From Pseudo-nitzschia pungens (Eukaryota; Bacillariophyta; Bacillariophyceae; Bacillariales; Bacillariaceae): a stretch of DNA of 64,000 nucleotides. Shown here one piece after another: positions 1 to 11,750 of the stretch. The notes beneath the pieces are model-generated. The model was given only the letters and a program-made list of their open reading frames with translations, was not told where the DNA came from and searched no databases. The stretch lies in contig CM074762.1 in the NCBI GenBank assembly GCA_037355855.1, positions 5,642,001-5,706,000 on the forward strand. The letters are read 5' to 3'. The position numbers were made by a program, and so were the translations under genes. The stretch's first letter is position 1. Each line of letters opens with the position of its first letter.

Positions 1-1992
1 AGAGCAACACGGCACTCATCATTCCAACACCGACAAAGGATCCACCTGCAAGCAAGGTGCTGTCAACTTTCTGCGACTCCAGAGGAATGGTGGAGGCGAA
101 TGGACTGATGTTGCTCCCCTCTTCTTGGAGGAGACGCTCCATGTCGTCCCCAGAGAACGTGAAAGGCCGAGACAACAAGCGGCGGGCACCGCTCAGAGAA
201 ACCTCACCAGCGCAGGTAAAGGTGCTTTCCAACTTTCCAAAATAGCCCGTGGTGACAAGGCTCACAAAGCCAGCAGCTTTGGAACCCACAGTGGTCCCAT
301 TTGCGTCAAAGGCATTCGAAACATCCACGATCCTGGTCAATACATCCGTGTTCGAATTGTCGAACAAAGCACGAGTTGCAGCTTCGTTTGAGCACACAAC
401 ATTGACAAAGCCCGTCACAGAGTAGCCCTCTCCAATGTATTTCGCAGTTGGACGAACGCAAACACCAAATTCCTCACCCATCTTGTAGGAGGAGAAAGGA
501 GCTCTGCCAATCCCACACAAGAAAGCTTCGACATCCACATTCTTGGTTATCAAAGAACTCACAAGATCCTCATCGTCGTAACTAATGCTCACGGTCTGGG
601 TGAAGTTTTGGAACTCTGCTTTGAAGTCGACCGTCACATTCAGCTTGGTATCCACAACGGAAAGATACTCTGCTCCATTCGCGGAGGTGTCAAAGTCTAG
701 CTTTTTGGAAGCCCGGGCGCCTGCAACAAATTTGTAAATCATTGTTTTACCGGTATGACACGTGAGCGAACCATTCTGATAATCATAATATCATATTGTT
801 ATTCAGTATTTGTTTCGTATCCGCAAAATACTTACAAAGAGCAACTTCTCCAGAACTGTCGGTTTTTGATGTGTAGGCAGCAGTGCTTTTCACATTCGTG
901 ATTGTGTATTCTGCAGCATCTGTAGTACGTCGTCAGAAGATAAAGATGGAGAATTCATCATTTGAGAGGCCGCACAGAAAAAAGTTAAGAAATGTACCAA
1001 AGCAACAAAAACGGTGACTTACAAATCGTGGCGCCGTTTCCTGTTGTGGAAACTGAAACTGTGTTTGCACTGTAAAGACTTGTGTCGAGGGCTGTGCCAT
1101 TGATGCATGGTTCACCGGGTGGTACGTTGACAAAGAGCTCGGTTGCAACATTTGACAGGTCCAAGGCTTCGAAATAGGTTTTCATATTGAATGGTTCTAG
1201 AGTCAGGACTTCCGCGGTTTTGTCGTTCACTTTCGCACGCGCAACCTTGTGTGTGCTGATTTGACAGTCCCCACACCACTGTGAATCCGAAAACAATGGT
1301 GTTCCACCAACCGGGCATCCTGAATCAAGAAACATATCAGTAACCACGGCATCTGTTTTGACCTTCGATGGCCAAGTAAGAAGACACTGATTGAAAGCAG
1401 ATGCACCATTGAACATATTATCCATCCTAGTCACTAATGAAAGGTCCCACGGATCGATGATTTGGTTGAAAGCAGAAGCCTCACGAAACATCCAATGCAT
1501 TGCGTTAACGTTTTGTACGTTCCACGATCCAATGGGTTGGTTGAAAGCAGAAGCCCCACGAAACATCAAATGCATTGAGCGAACGTTTTGTACGTTCCAC
1601 GATCCAATGGGTTGGTTGAAGGAAGTGGCCCAATTGAACACATCACCCATCTGTGTCACACTTGATGTGTCCCAGCAATGCAGTGGCTCGTTGAAAGTAC
1701 CCTTCTGGTAAAAAGCTCTATAAATATTATTTACTGCAGAAGTGTCCCAACAGTTGAAAGGTAAGCTGTATGGGCAGGTACCAGTAAGACAAGTAGAAAT
1801 AAGGGCCTGAAAGTCCGAACCAGTCTCCGTGATCACAGGACGATCGCCAGGGCACTCGGCGGCACATTGCTCAATTACAGAAAGCTTTCGATTGTTTTCT
1901 TGACCAATCTCCTTCGGAAGCTCAATCTCCTGCGACGCTTGGGCAAACCAGGCAATCCAAAGGAAAATGAGGGAGGACAGGAAGAATCTCAT
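1..1992 (-). CDS. DUF285 (BspA-type) repeat surface protein, left-arm copy, 3' end cut by window edge
   Basis: Three exons on the minus strand: 1992-1023, 919-836 and 721 to beyond base 1. Both introns have GTAAG donors and CAG acceptors, and the phases match (exon 1 ends one base into a codon). The protein starts with a signal peptide (MRFFLSSLIFLWIAWFAQA). A run of about five 25-residue DUF285 units of the type MF..A.AFNQPIGSWNVQN follows, then a Cys-containing linker and a long ectodomain. In the complete right-arm copy the C-terminus is a hydrophobic tail. The last roughly 24 bases, including the stop, lie outside the window. DUF285 proteins are usually secreted or surface leucine-rich-like repeat proteins; ligand and function are unknown. 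This copy has one repeat unit fewer than the right-arm copy and differs mainly within the units. Confidence 0.85.
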
Positions 1993-3725
1993 CTTGGACG
2001 ATGACAGACTTGGTGCGATGCCGACTATGGAAAGGTAAATAGCAAATAAATCAGCAACTGGTGAGTGAGTACAAGGTCATGTCCACGAGTCAGCAATGAA
2101 ATCCATTGTTTGTGAATTACAAAGTAAAGAAAATAGAGTAGTATCGCGGAAGTCATTTGATGCCGTTTGATGCCGTTTGAGACATCGAGGGGAGGAGCCT
2201 GATTGATAAAAAATCACGTCGTAGGTCAACGACTGATTTGTGAAGGAATACAGTCTTGCTCGTCATGGCGAACGACTTACAATTGAGACAAGTAAGTTTC
2301 TATTTTCACAACCTGTGAAAATGATAATGTGGGATGAGACAGTCTTTGAATCCAAGGGGGGAAAAAAGCAGAATTTTTGCATGAGGAGCTGGTTTAGGTA
2401 TCGGAAAGTCCTAGACAAACGATAGTAGTGGTGTTAAAAAATACTTGAGCTAAACTGCTCGAGCTACTAGTTTAGTAGGTCTCATGATAAAAAAATAAAG
2501 TTGAACTTTGGCTCAGCAACTTAAGGATGAAAAAAAGTAAAATTGACTTTGGCTTCGCAACTTAAGGATGAAAAAAAGTAAAATTGACTTTGGCTTAGCA
2601 ACTTAAAAGGATGAAAAAAAGTAAAATTACACGAGCTAACCTTACACTTACTTTCGGTTGAATGATAAAAAAATATATTGAGCCTCGGCTTCAAGGCTTA
2701 GTTGTAAGTAAGATTACCCGTACTGTACGTGCGTGAGGTTCCAAAAATTATGATGAAAAAAACTACTTTCAATCCGACGAGTGATAAAAAGTAATTGAGA
2801 GCTAATTTGCTCGAGCTAGTTTAGTAGGTCTCATGATAAAAAATAAAGTTGAACTTTGGCTTAGCAACTTAAGGATGAAAAAAAGTAAAATTGACTTTGG
2901 CTTCGCAACTTAAGGATGAAAAAAAGTAAAATTGACTTTGGCTTAGCAACTTAAAAGGATGAAAAAAAGTAAAATTACACGAGCTAACCTTACACTTACT
3001 TTCGGTTGAATGATAAAAAAATATATTGAGCCTCGGCTTCAAGGCTTAGTTGTAAGTAAGATTACCCGTACTGTACGTGCGTGAGGTTCCAAAAACTATG
3101 ATAAAAAAACTACTTTCAATCCGACGAGTGATAAAAAATGTTGAGGTTTGGCTTAAGGATCCGGAAAGTCTTGATAAGTAGCCGTACGTACGTGAGGTTC
3201 CAAACATTATGATAAACAGAAAACAGAATTACACGAGCTAGTTTAGTTTTCATGATAGAATAATGTTGAGCTTTGGCTTATGGATCGGGAAAGTCTTGTT
3301 ATAATTGCCAGTATTACTTGCGTGAGATTAAAAAATTATGATTATTAGTATTTAAGAAAAAAGCAGAATTACACGAGCTACTTTCGGTCTTTTGATAAAA
3401 ATATTATAATACTATTGAGCTCTGCCTTAGGGATGGGGAAAGTCTTATTTTGTACTTCGTAAGTAACGCATATGATGTAAGCTTACCCATATGATGTAAC
3501 CTTACCGGTAAACCTTACAAAATATAATTATTTAAGTCCTTTGTAAGGAACGGAAAAGTCGTGTTCATCGAGACAAAATAATAATGTTTTGAGCTTTGAG
3601 AAAGTAAAAGCTTAGCGGTAAGTTTACTGGTACTAAGGTTACTAGACAACCGATAGTTTTGATTAGAATCACGACAAGAAAGTAGAATCACATGGGTGTC
3701 GTGACAAAATAATAATAATATTGAG
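1993..3725. repeat. AT-rich intergenic region with ~350-bp tandem repeats (left arm)
   Basis: No convincing gene is present. Two head-to-tail copies of a roughly 350-bp unit lie at about 2447-2798 and 2799-3138. Each unit contains several shorter sub-repeats (ACTTTGGCTTAGCAACTTAA followed by GATGAAAAAAAGTAAAATT). Degenerate partial units continue to about 3450. The right arm holds about two and a half copies of the same unit, so the copy number differs between arms. The block separates the divergently placed 5' side of the DUF285 gene from the 3' end of the EEP gene. Confidence 0.8.
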
Positions 3726-4066
3726 CTAGTAGTCAGTGTGCTCGCGCTCGTCGCCGACATCATCATCATCATCATCATCATCATCGCGCGCCGACTCCGA
3801 ATAGTCCCGCAAGGGTCGTCTTTGTTGGGGTCGGGATTTCGCTTGCCCTTGCGATTTCGATTTGTCCGGCGCGTCGATCTCACGGATCGCGGCATTCCCG
3901 TGGGTCCGGGCCCGGTCTCCGTCTCGGTGGGGAACGATTCGAATGTCGGTGTAGATCCGCAGGTGGTCGCTCAGCCCGGAGGACGGACGGGACCCCGGAA
4001 GGAGCCCACCGTCCAGATAGACTCCCTCCTCCTCTTCTTCGTCGCTGTCTTTGTCGTTGTCGTAGC

Positions 4067-4098
<32 letters not shown>

Positions 4099-6053
4099 TC
4101 GTGTTTGCTGTGTTTGTTGCCCTTGCCTTCTCGTCCCGGATGGTACTCAAAGCCCCCCGTTAGTGCTCCGTGTCGGCCCTTTGGCATGAATCCCTCCGGA
4201 TTCCAATGGGTTCCCTCCAGTTCCAATATTCCTCCTCCGCTTTGTCCATGTTCATTTTCACGTTCATTTCCGTCTTTGTCGTAATCGAAATGCTTTCGAA
4301 ACAACAGGCAGCCGTCGTACTGGGCCAGGAATCCGTCCTCGTGGTTGGTCGAAAACACGTGCGAGTTATACGACGACGACGACGACGAATGGCCACGACG
4401 GCCTCCTTTTCCTCGTCCGCCGCTTTCGGTTCCTTTGTCCTCTGCCGTGGCGTTGTTCAGGAGTCCCACCACCGTTTCCCACACCACCTCGCTTCCGCTT
4501 CCGCTTCCGCTGGAACCGTCGATGCCTGGCGTTTGGCTCGCGTTCTCGTTCGCATTCGCATTCGCATTCGCGACGAACGCCGCGTCTTCCACCAGATCCG
4601 TCAGCTGCGTGTTCCAGTCCCCGCAGAGCACCAGATTCCTGCGCCACGAGCCGTCGTCGCCGGCATTGTCGCTGGTGCCAGCGACACTGCCACTGCCACT
4701 GCTAGCGACAGCGCCACTGCCAGCGCCACCGGTGGTGGTGAGGTGCGATCGGAGTTCCTCCCACAGGCGCCGGAGTCCCTGCCTGCGGAGCTCCGGATCC
4801 CGCAGGTTTCTCGATTTTCCGTGCAGGTTGACCAGTGCCAGGGAGGAGCGCGCCGGGGAGGAAGAGCAGCAGCAACGGCAGCCGCAGCCGCTGGAACAAC
4901 GCTCGGTTTCCTTTGCTTGGTCGCCACCACCGTCGCCATCGCTACCGCTACCGCCGTCCGTCTTCTGCAGAACCTCGCGGTTGCAGTTGCAGTCGCGGTT
5001 GCAGTCGCGGTTGCAGTCGCGGTTGCAGTTGCAGTCGCGGTTGCAGTTGCAGTTGCAGTTGCGGTCGTATTGGTATTCGAACTCGGCGAGGCATCCCCCC
5101 ACCAGGGCTTCCGACGACGAGAGGGGGACCGACCGCTTGTGGGACCATCCCGAGCCGGCACGGACGTAGATCCTCCGCAGCGTCGTCGCGCCATCCACCA
5201 GCGGTGCGCTCGGATCGGAAGGGCAGGGAACGCGGAGGTAGAGGGGGGAGGAAGCATCGGTGGAAGAAGAAGAGTAAGAGTAGGAGGATGTTGCCGTGTT
5301 TGCTTCCGCTGTTTCTGTTTCTGCTGTTTTTGTTTTTGTTTCTGTTTCTGTTTCGGTGTCGTCCGTGTTGTCCCTGCCCACCATATTCCAAGGGTCGTCC
5401 CACGCGTCACCCTGCGTGACCTCCTGAAAGAGCCAGAAATCGGTGGGTCTGTCATCACGGACATAGTTGCTGTTGGAATTGGCATTGGAATTGGAATTGG
5501 CATTGGAATTGGAATTGGAATTTGCATTGTCCTGTTGGCCATTGCTGTCGTTGCTATTGTCATCGCTGTTGTTGTCATTCCCATGGTTCCTGGCAGCCCG
5601 AGCGGCCTCCTCCTTCATTGCGGCCCGCAGGCGCTCGTGGCGTTCCCTCGTCAGCATGGTCTCGGCGGTTTTCTGGAATGAAGACCACTCGTCCTCGTCG
5701 TCTTTGTCGACGACAACGCTGTCGTCACTGCTCGGATCGTTCTTCGATTCCGATTCCGATTTCGATTCCGATTTCGATTCCGATTTCGATTTCGTTGCCG
5801 CTGCCCTGAGCACCGCGGCAAGCTCGTCCCGCCGGCGGATTTCCAGGGGACAGCCCCATCCGTCCGAAAAGGCCCCGCCCTCCCCGCTCTCGAGGGTGTT
5901 CCAGGTCAGGATCCGTATGGGAATTGGCACGGTACCGGGCATGGGTGACGGCATCGGCATCGGCATCGGCGCCGGCATCGGTGACGGCAGAGCTATGCCG
6001 CTGCCGCTGCTGCCGCCGTTGTTGCGTCCGGCCATGCCCCGGAGAGCTGACAT
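3726..6053 (-). CDS. Endonuclease/exonuclease/phosphatase (EEP) domain protein, left-arm copy
   Basis: The 775-residue reading starts at the Met of MSALRGMAG. The frame is open upstream to 6176, but that stretch is a short tandem repeat that differs between arms, so it is probably 5' UTR. The EEP superfamily motifs occur in order: LTWNTLES near the N-terminus, FQEV (metal-binding Glu), VNLHGKSRN, GDWNTQL and LSDHLRIYTDI near the C-terminus. These are the catalytic Asn, Glu, Asp/Asn and Asp-His of Mg-dependent phosphodiesterases such as DNase I and sphingomyelinase. The substrate cannot be told. Long low-complexity inserts (Ser/Asn, Cys/Asn/Arg, Asn and Asp runs) interrupt the domain. All length differences from the right copy are in multiples of three. 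No signal peptide is evident. Confidence 0.85.
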
Positions 6054-7356
6054 GGCCCGGATATTGGATGTTGTATATTGTATATTGTATATTGTATATT
6101 CGAAATTGGATCGATCAATCAATCTGTTCGAAGAATCATAAAAAGAACAGCTTCGGTGCTGTTTTTGCCGAGGCACGATCTTCGTCTCTCACCGGTTCTT
6201 TTCGGATGGATTGATTGTTCTGATTGCCGATTGCTGTTGCTGATTGTTGACTGTTGATTTAAAAGTTGTAACCTTACATATCATAACTGAAACACTTGTT
6301 TATTTTACCCCCGTAGCCCCCTTCAAAAAGATAAACATCGTTTTGTGGTTCCATCTAACTGTTAGCACCCTGTACATCTGATAATATAGGGCTGCTAAGA
6401 GCTGCTGGGGTATGTAGATCTGATATAAATCCTACTAGAAGGGCCCAGCATCCTGTCTAGCATCATATTATTTAGTATGCCCCCTTGTTTCTGTACACCA
6501 GTTCTGTTCAATTCTTGGAACCAAAACAATCGCCGGTTGCTGCCTCCTGCTGCGTTAGGATCTATCAGCGTCAACCAGTTTCAGCTACATTTTAGCAAGT
6601 TCTATCTACTATCTGTTAGTAGTAGTAGAACCAGCACCAGCAGCTCACTACTGCTGGTGGTCAATATCTACTAATAATATGATAGAGCTGGTGCTAAGAG
6701 CTGCGGCGGTATGTACTAGGAGGAGATCTAGTAGTACAAATCTGTCTACTACTAGCATCCTGTCTAGCATCCTGTCTAGCATCCTGTCTAGCATCCTGTT
6801 TTCTATTCTACAGTTCCATCTATATCTTAGCATCCTGTAAATCTTATAGTAGTACTACTAAAGGGCTGGTGCTGAGAGTTTGGATATGTAGTACTAGATC
6901 TGCTGGTACAAATCCTACTACTTGAAAAGGCCAGCATCCTGTCTAGCATCCTGTCTAGTAGTATGTCCCTGCTTATTTCTGTACAGTTCCATCTGTCTCC
7001 TGTTTCCACACTGAATATCTTCTACTACTACTAGTAGTACTAGTACTAGTAATATAGTACTAGTAGAGCTGCTGGTGGTGCTAAGAAGAGCTGTTGGTGG
7101 GGTATGTACTAGTGGATCTACTGCTGGTGGTAGTAATAGTAGTAGTAGTAGTAGTAGTACAAATCCTACTGGAAGTTTCTTGATGTAGCTAGAGGTGCTT
7201 TTATTGTTACTGGAATACAATTTTTTTAAAACTCTCTTGTTGGGAATGGAAGTCGAACGACCAAGAAGGGATAACGCAAAACTGGGATGTTGTGTGGTGT
7301 AGGTTGCTGTACCGTTCCATTCGGATTGGAATTGTCCTCTACTACGTACTCGTGTG
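6054..7356. repeat. Gene-free stretch with microsatellites and a 12-bp minisatellite (left arm)
   Basis: A TATATTG-type short repeat lies just upstream of the EEP start (6061-6100). Four exact copies of a 12-bp unit CTAGCATCCTGT lie at 6752-6799 (five in the right arm). Long tracts of TAG/CTA trinucleotides lie at about 7018-7170. Short reading frames here are trinucleotide translations and not genes. The TA at 6279-6280 is the empty site of the MITE that is present in the right arm. Confidence 0.75.
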
Positions 7357-8511
7357 TTAGAGGACGATAGGCTTTGTATGGACTTCCAGCAGCAACAATT
7401 GGACGACACATGTCTCGAGGTAAGCATGGTGGCCGTGAAAATAGGCTACACAAGTAACTGAAGTTTTGATGACTTGGCCGAGCAACACTGCGCGATCCTT
7501 CACGACGTCGGGATTCGTGTTGTTCAGTAATTTCAAACACACTGGAAATTCCATTAGTAAATGGGATACGTACGTTCCAATTCGTACCAAAAGACCCTCC
7601 GTCGTGACCGATCCATCATGAAAGACCCGGATGGAAACGGCAACGGCAACGGGAATGATAATGACGAGCGCAACAACTGCGACTACGGAAGTCCACTTCT
7701 CGTACTTCTTGAGTTCTCGGGTGATGGTCTCGATCCATTGTGGCTTCCCGATCGTCTTTGCGACCGTGATCACTGCCAATACGGTCGCGATCAATACAAA
7801 AGGCCATTCTTCTGTTTGGAGGGCTCGTAAAGCCGTGTAGATTTGTACCCTACGAGGTTTGAGTTTCTTAATTGTTCATTTACATTGTTAAATCCTGAAT
7901 CCTTTAGATTACTGAGATGATCAAACTTGATCAGGAAGCAGGCCGGTTGCAATGGTAAGGATCTGGCCAATCAAGTCCGCCCACATCGTGAAGTTCTTCC
8001 ACATAGTTTCGTTCTGGAGGATTTTGTAAACAAAATTGTGCCTAATAATCTGTATTCCCGTCGCATTTGGCCATTGCTTCAAATTTTCACAGATTGATTT
8101 GACGATGGCAGGACCCGCTGTCAATAATAAGGATGCATCGTTGGTGCATCGAGCTACATCAGCTGGTGTGTCGACCTTGGGCAGGGCATGCTTTGTATTC
8201 TCCGATGGTTTTGGAACCTTCGTTTGTGTAGTAGGAGTCGGAGTATCCCTTGAATAATGCATGAGGGCTATGGTATAATTTGCTGGACAGAAAATGACGC
8301 CAAACGCAAACACAACCACCACCTTGTTTGTGCACAAGGAAGGTGTTTTTGCTTGCCGCGTCCTCTTCACATCTATCTCGTCATCGTTTTGCGACGAGTT
8401 GGTTTTCTCCCCGATCTCTCTGATACCGAGGCCTTTCACCAAATCGTTTTTGCTGAGATAATCGGGGGTGATCTCTCTCTCTCTCTCGATGTTCCCGAAC
8501 CGGAATATCAT
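7357..8511 (-). pseudogene. Multi-pass membrane protein, left copy, broken by an LTR fragment
   Basis: The 5' part (8511-7924) begins MIFRFGNIERERE and has an early hydrophobic segment (VVVVFAFGVIFCP) and a second near FTMWADLIGQILTIATG. Reading then enters a 111-bp LTR fragment, which supplies a stop right after GLLPDQV. The same protein resumes beyond the fragment as EEWPFVLIATVLAVITVAK, followed by another strong hydrophobic segment (VVAVVALVIIIPVAVAVSI). The right-arm copy reads straight across this site, so the fragment is the disabling change. The family is not recognised. An intron explanation is unlikely because the right arm lacks the segment and is colinear. Confidence 0.75.
7813..7923 (-). 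mobile_element. LTR 3'-end fragment inserted in a gene
   Basis: The sequence matches the last 111 bp of the retrotransposon LTR described at 21078-21504, from GATCATCTCAGTAATCT to the terminal CCCTCCAAACA. It is missing in the right arm, where about 7 bp (TCCCCCC) occupy the site instead. There is no target-site duplication, so this is not a normal integration. Capture of a cDNA end at a break fits better. Confidence 0.85.
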
Positions 8512-8556
8512 GTTGACAGATTAGTGACTCATCGTCGTTGTCGTCGTTGTCGTCGT

Positions 8557-8735
8557 TATCGCACTGGTCGCGAACGGCTGTAACTTCAATGATCTGGTAA
8601 TCATACGGGATATTTTCCGAGGCGTTTAGACACCTGGCTGATTTGTCGTTGTTGTCGTTGTCGTCCTTGTTGTCGTTATCGCACGGGTCGCGAACGGCTG
8701 TAACTTCAATGATCTGGTAATCATACGGGATAGAG
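8557..8735. repeat. Tandem duplication, ~57-bp core, 120-bp spacing (left arm)
   Basis: A core containing CGAACGGCTGTAACTTCAAT and TGATCTGGTAATCATACGGG occurs twice, near 8557-8613 and 8676-8732, separated by GTTGTCGTCGT-type repeats. The identical arrangement exists in the right arm, so the duplication predates separation of the arms. On the minus strand both cores can be read as IPYDYQIIEVTAVRD in one frame, but no complete gene model includes them. Confidence 0.7.
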
Positions 8736-9354
8736 CTAGACGTTCGCCACAGCAGCAGCAGCACCACCACCACTATCGTCATTGTCATCGTCATCATCAT
8801 CGTTTGTGCTCTGCTGCCGCGATGAGCCGCCATCCCGGCCATCCTCGACGTTCTTCGCGACTGTGGTGTTCTCGTTTCCGGTACCTCCAACGGTCTCCGT
8901 TGTAGTGGTTGTGGCCGCCGGGTTCTCGACGGATGCTTCCGCCTGGGATACGGTCGCGGTTGTCGTCTCCGTTGTCGTCGTCCCCGCGTTGGCGTTGGCA
9001 TTGGCGGCGCCGGGCCTGGTGTTGAGGTCGGCATTGACGTGAACGTTCCCGGCACCGTACACCTGGACATGATCGGGCAGATGACCGTGGACTCGCTCGT
9101 ACCACACAAGATACATCCGTGGGAACACCAAAAAGATGGCGGGCGCCACTGAGTGCAAGAAGAATGGCAGAAGCCCAAACACCAAAAGAGAAATTATCCA
9201 GCTGGCATCGGAATAACCCTTCGCTTCAAGGAACTTTTTTCCGAATTTACATGCAAAAGATAACCAGAGAAAGGACCAAATGATGATTTCAAAAACGCCA
9301 TAACGCAAAATTTTTCGGGTGTCTCCGACAGATTCCTCCACATTTCGAAGTTTC
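8736..9354 (-). CDS. Membrane protein, C-terminal part; 5' part lost in the gap (left arm)
   Basis: The reading frame runs out of the N gap and ends at a stop. It encodes at least two or three membrane segments (EIIIWSFLWLSFACKF, WIISLLVFGLLPFFLH, APAIFLVFPRMYLVWY). A hydrophilic tail rich in Ala/Asn, Thr/Glu and Asp follows and ends GGGAAAAVANV. The same sequence leaves the other side of the gap in inverted orientation. The family is not recognised, and whether the downstream broken membrane gene belongs to it cannot be decided. Confidence 0.6.
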
Positions 9355-9854
9355 NNNNNNNNNNNNNNNNNNNNNNNNNNNNNNNNNNNNNNNNNNNNNN
9401 NNNNNNNNNNNNNNNNNNNNNNNNNNNNNNNNNNNNNNNNNNNNNNNNNNNNNNNNNNNNNNNNNNNNNNNNNNNNNNNNNNNNNNNNNNNNNNNNNNNN
9501 NNNNNNNNNNNNNNNNNNNNNNNNNNNNNNNNNNNNNNNNNNNNNNNNNNNNNNNNNNNNNNNNNNNNNNNNNNNNNNNNNNNNNNNNNNNNNNNNNNNN
9601 NNNNNNNNNNNNNNNNNNNNNNNNNNNNNNNNNNNNNNNNNNNNNNNNNNNNNNNNNNNNNNNNNNNNNNNNNNNNNNNNNNNNNNNNNNNNNNNNNNNN
9701 NNNNNNNNNNNNNNNNNNNNNNNNNNNNNNNNNNNNNNNNNNNNNNNNNNNNNNNNNNNNNNNNNNNNNNNNNNNNNNNNNNNNNNNNNNNNNNNNNNNN
9801 NNNNNNNNNNNNNNNNNNNNNNNNNNNNNNNNNNNNNNNNNNNNNNNNNNNNNN
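9355..9854. other. Assembly gap of exactly 500 N at the centre of the inverted duplication
   Basis: The round length marks a scaffold gap of unknown true size. The flanks are exact reverse complements up to the last base (GAAGTTTC before, GAAACTTC after). Confidence 0.98.
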
Positions 9855-10473
9855 GAAACTTCGAAATGTGGAGGAATCTGTCGGAGACACCCGAAAAATT
9901 TTGCGTTATGGCGTTTTTGAAATCATCATTTGGTCCTTTCTCTGGTTATCTTTTGCATGTAAATTCGGAAAAAAGTTCCTTGAAGCGAAGGGTTATTCCG
10001 ATGCCAGCTGGATAATTTCTCTTTTGGTGTTTGGGCTTCTGCCATTCTTCTTGCACTCAGTGGCGCCCGCCATCTTTTTGGTGTTCCCACGGATGTATCT
10101 TGTGTGGTACGAGCGAGTCCACGGTCATCTGCCCGATCATGTCCAGGTGTACGGTGCCGGGAACGTTCACGTCAATGCCGACCTCAACACCAGGCCCGGC
10201 GCCGCCAATGCCAACGCCAACGCGGGGACGACGACAACGGAGACGACAACCGCGACCGTATCCCAGGCGGAAGCATCCGTCGAGAACCCGGCGGCCACAA
10301 CCACTACAACGGAGACCGTTGGAGGTACCGGAAACGAGAACACCACAGTCGCGAAGAACGTCGAGGATGGCCGGGATGGCGGCTCATCGCGGCAGCAGAG
10401 CACAAACGATGATGATGACGATGACAATGACGATAGTGGTGGTGGTGCTGCTGCTGCTGTGGCGAACGTCTAG
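9855..10473 (+). CDS. Membrane protein, C-terminal part; 5' part lost in the gap (right arm)
   Basis: This is the mirror copy of the reading frame at 8736-9354, with the same translated sequence (KLRNVEESVGDTRK onward, ending AVANV and a TAG stop). Two or three hydrophobic segments precede a low-complexity acidic tail. Only the C-terminal about 205 residues are visible. The family is not recognised. Confidence 0.6.
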
Positions 10474-10476
10474 CTC

Positions 10477-10659
10477 TATCCCGTATGATTACCAGATCAT
10501 TGAAGTTACAGCCGTTCGCGACCCGTGCGATAACGACAACAAGGACGACAACGACAACAACGACAAATCAGCCAGGTGTCTAAACGCCTCGGAAAATATC
10601 CCGTATGATTACCAGATCATTGAAGTTACAGCCGTTCGCGACCAGTGCGATAACGACGA
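10477..10659. repeat. Tandem duplication, ~57-bp core, 120-bp spacing (right arm)
   Basis: TATCCCGTATGATTACCAGA begins each core, near 10477 and 10597, with AACGACGACAAC-type repeats between. It mirrors the left-arm pair. Confidence 0.7.
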
Positions 10660-10697
10660 CAACGACGACAACGACGATGAGTCACTAATCTGTCAAC

Positions 10698-11750
10698 ATG
10701 ATATTCCGGTTCAGGAACATCGAGAGAGAGAGAGAGATCACCCCCGATTATCTCAGCAAAAACGATTTGGTGAAAGGCCTCGGTATCAGAGAGATCGGGG
10801 AGAAAACCAACTCGTCGCAAAACGATGACGAGATAGATGTGAAGAGGACGCGGCAAGCAAAAACACCTTCCTTGTGCACAAACAAGGTGGTGGTTGTGTT
10901 TGCGTTTGGCGTCATTTTCTGTCCAGCAAATTATACCATAGCCCTCATGCATTATTCAAGGGATACTCCGACTCCTACTACACAAACGAAGGTTCCAAAA
11001 CCATAGGAGAATACAAAGCATGCCCTGCCCAAGGTCGACACACCAGCTGATGTAGCTCGATGCACCAACGATGCATCCTTATTATTGACAGCCGGTCCTG
11101 CCATCGTCAAATCAATCTGTGAAAATTTGAAGCAATGGCCAAATGCGACGGGAATACAGATTATTAGGCACAATTTTGTTTACAAAATCCTCCAGAACGA
11201 AACTATGTGGAAGAACTTCACGATGTGGGCGGACTTGATTGGCCAGATCCTTACCATTGCAACCGGCCTGCTTCCTGATCAAGTTTTCCCCCCCGAAGAA
11301 TGGCTTTTTGTATTGATCGCGACCGTATTGGCAGTGATCACGGTCGCAAAGACGATCGGGAAGCCACAATGGATCGAGACCATCACCCGAGAACTCAAGA
11401 AGTACGAGAAGTGGACTTCCGTAGTCGCAGTTGTTGCGCTCGTCATTATCATTCCCGTTGCCGTTGCCGTTTCCATCCGGGTCTTTCATGATGGATCGGT
11501 CACGACGGAGGGTCTTTTGGTACGAATTGGAACGTACGTATCCCATTTACTAATGGAATTTCCAGTGTGTTTGAAATTACTGAACAACACGAATCCCGAC
11601 GTCGTGAAGGATCGCGCAGTGTTGCTCGGCCAAGTCATCAAAACTTCAGTTACTTGTGTAGCCTATTTTCACGGCCACCATGCTTCCCTCGAGACATGTG
11701 TCGTCCAATTGTTGCTGCTGGAAGTCCATACAAAGCCTATCGTCCTCTAA
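10698..11750 (+). pseudogene. Multi-pass membrane protein, right copy, with in-frame nonsense codon
   Basis: The frame spans 351 codons, starting MIFRFRNIERERE. It is interrupted only by TAG at 11004-11006, after QTKVPKP. The left arm has TCG (Ser) at this codon, a single C-to-A difference. Downstream the frame continues uninterrupted through GLLPDQVFPPEEWLFVLIA to a C-terminus rich in hydrophobic residues. About four membrane segments can be seen (VVVVFAFGVIFCP; LIGQILTIATGLL; LFVLIATVLAVITVA; VVAVVALVIIIPVAVAVSI). The family is not recognised. Translation restart at a later Met is possible but not evident. An assembly base error would restore an intact gene. Confidence 0.7.

Noticed and set aside
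2240..2425. 61-codon frame conserved in both arms (mirror 17019-17204)
   Set aside because: The arms are nearly identical everywhere here, so conservation carries no weight; there is no domain and it is very short.
4170..5681. Long open frames antisense to the EEP gene (and the mirror at 13739-15226)
   Set aside because: They are translations of triplet repeats (Val-Ala, Gly-Ile and Arg runs) opposite a gene with clear catalytic motifs.
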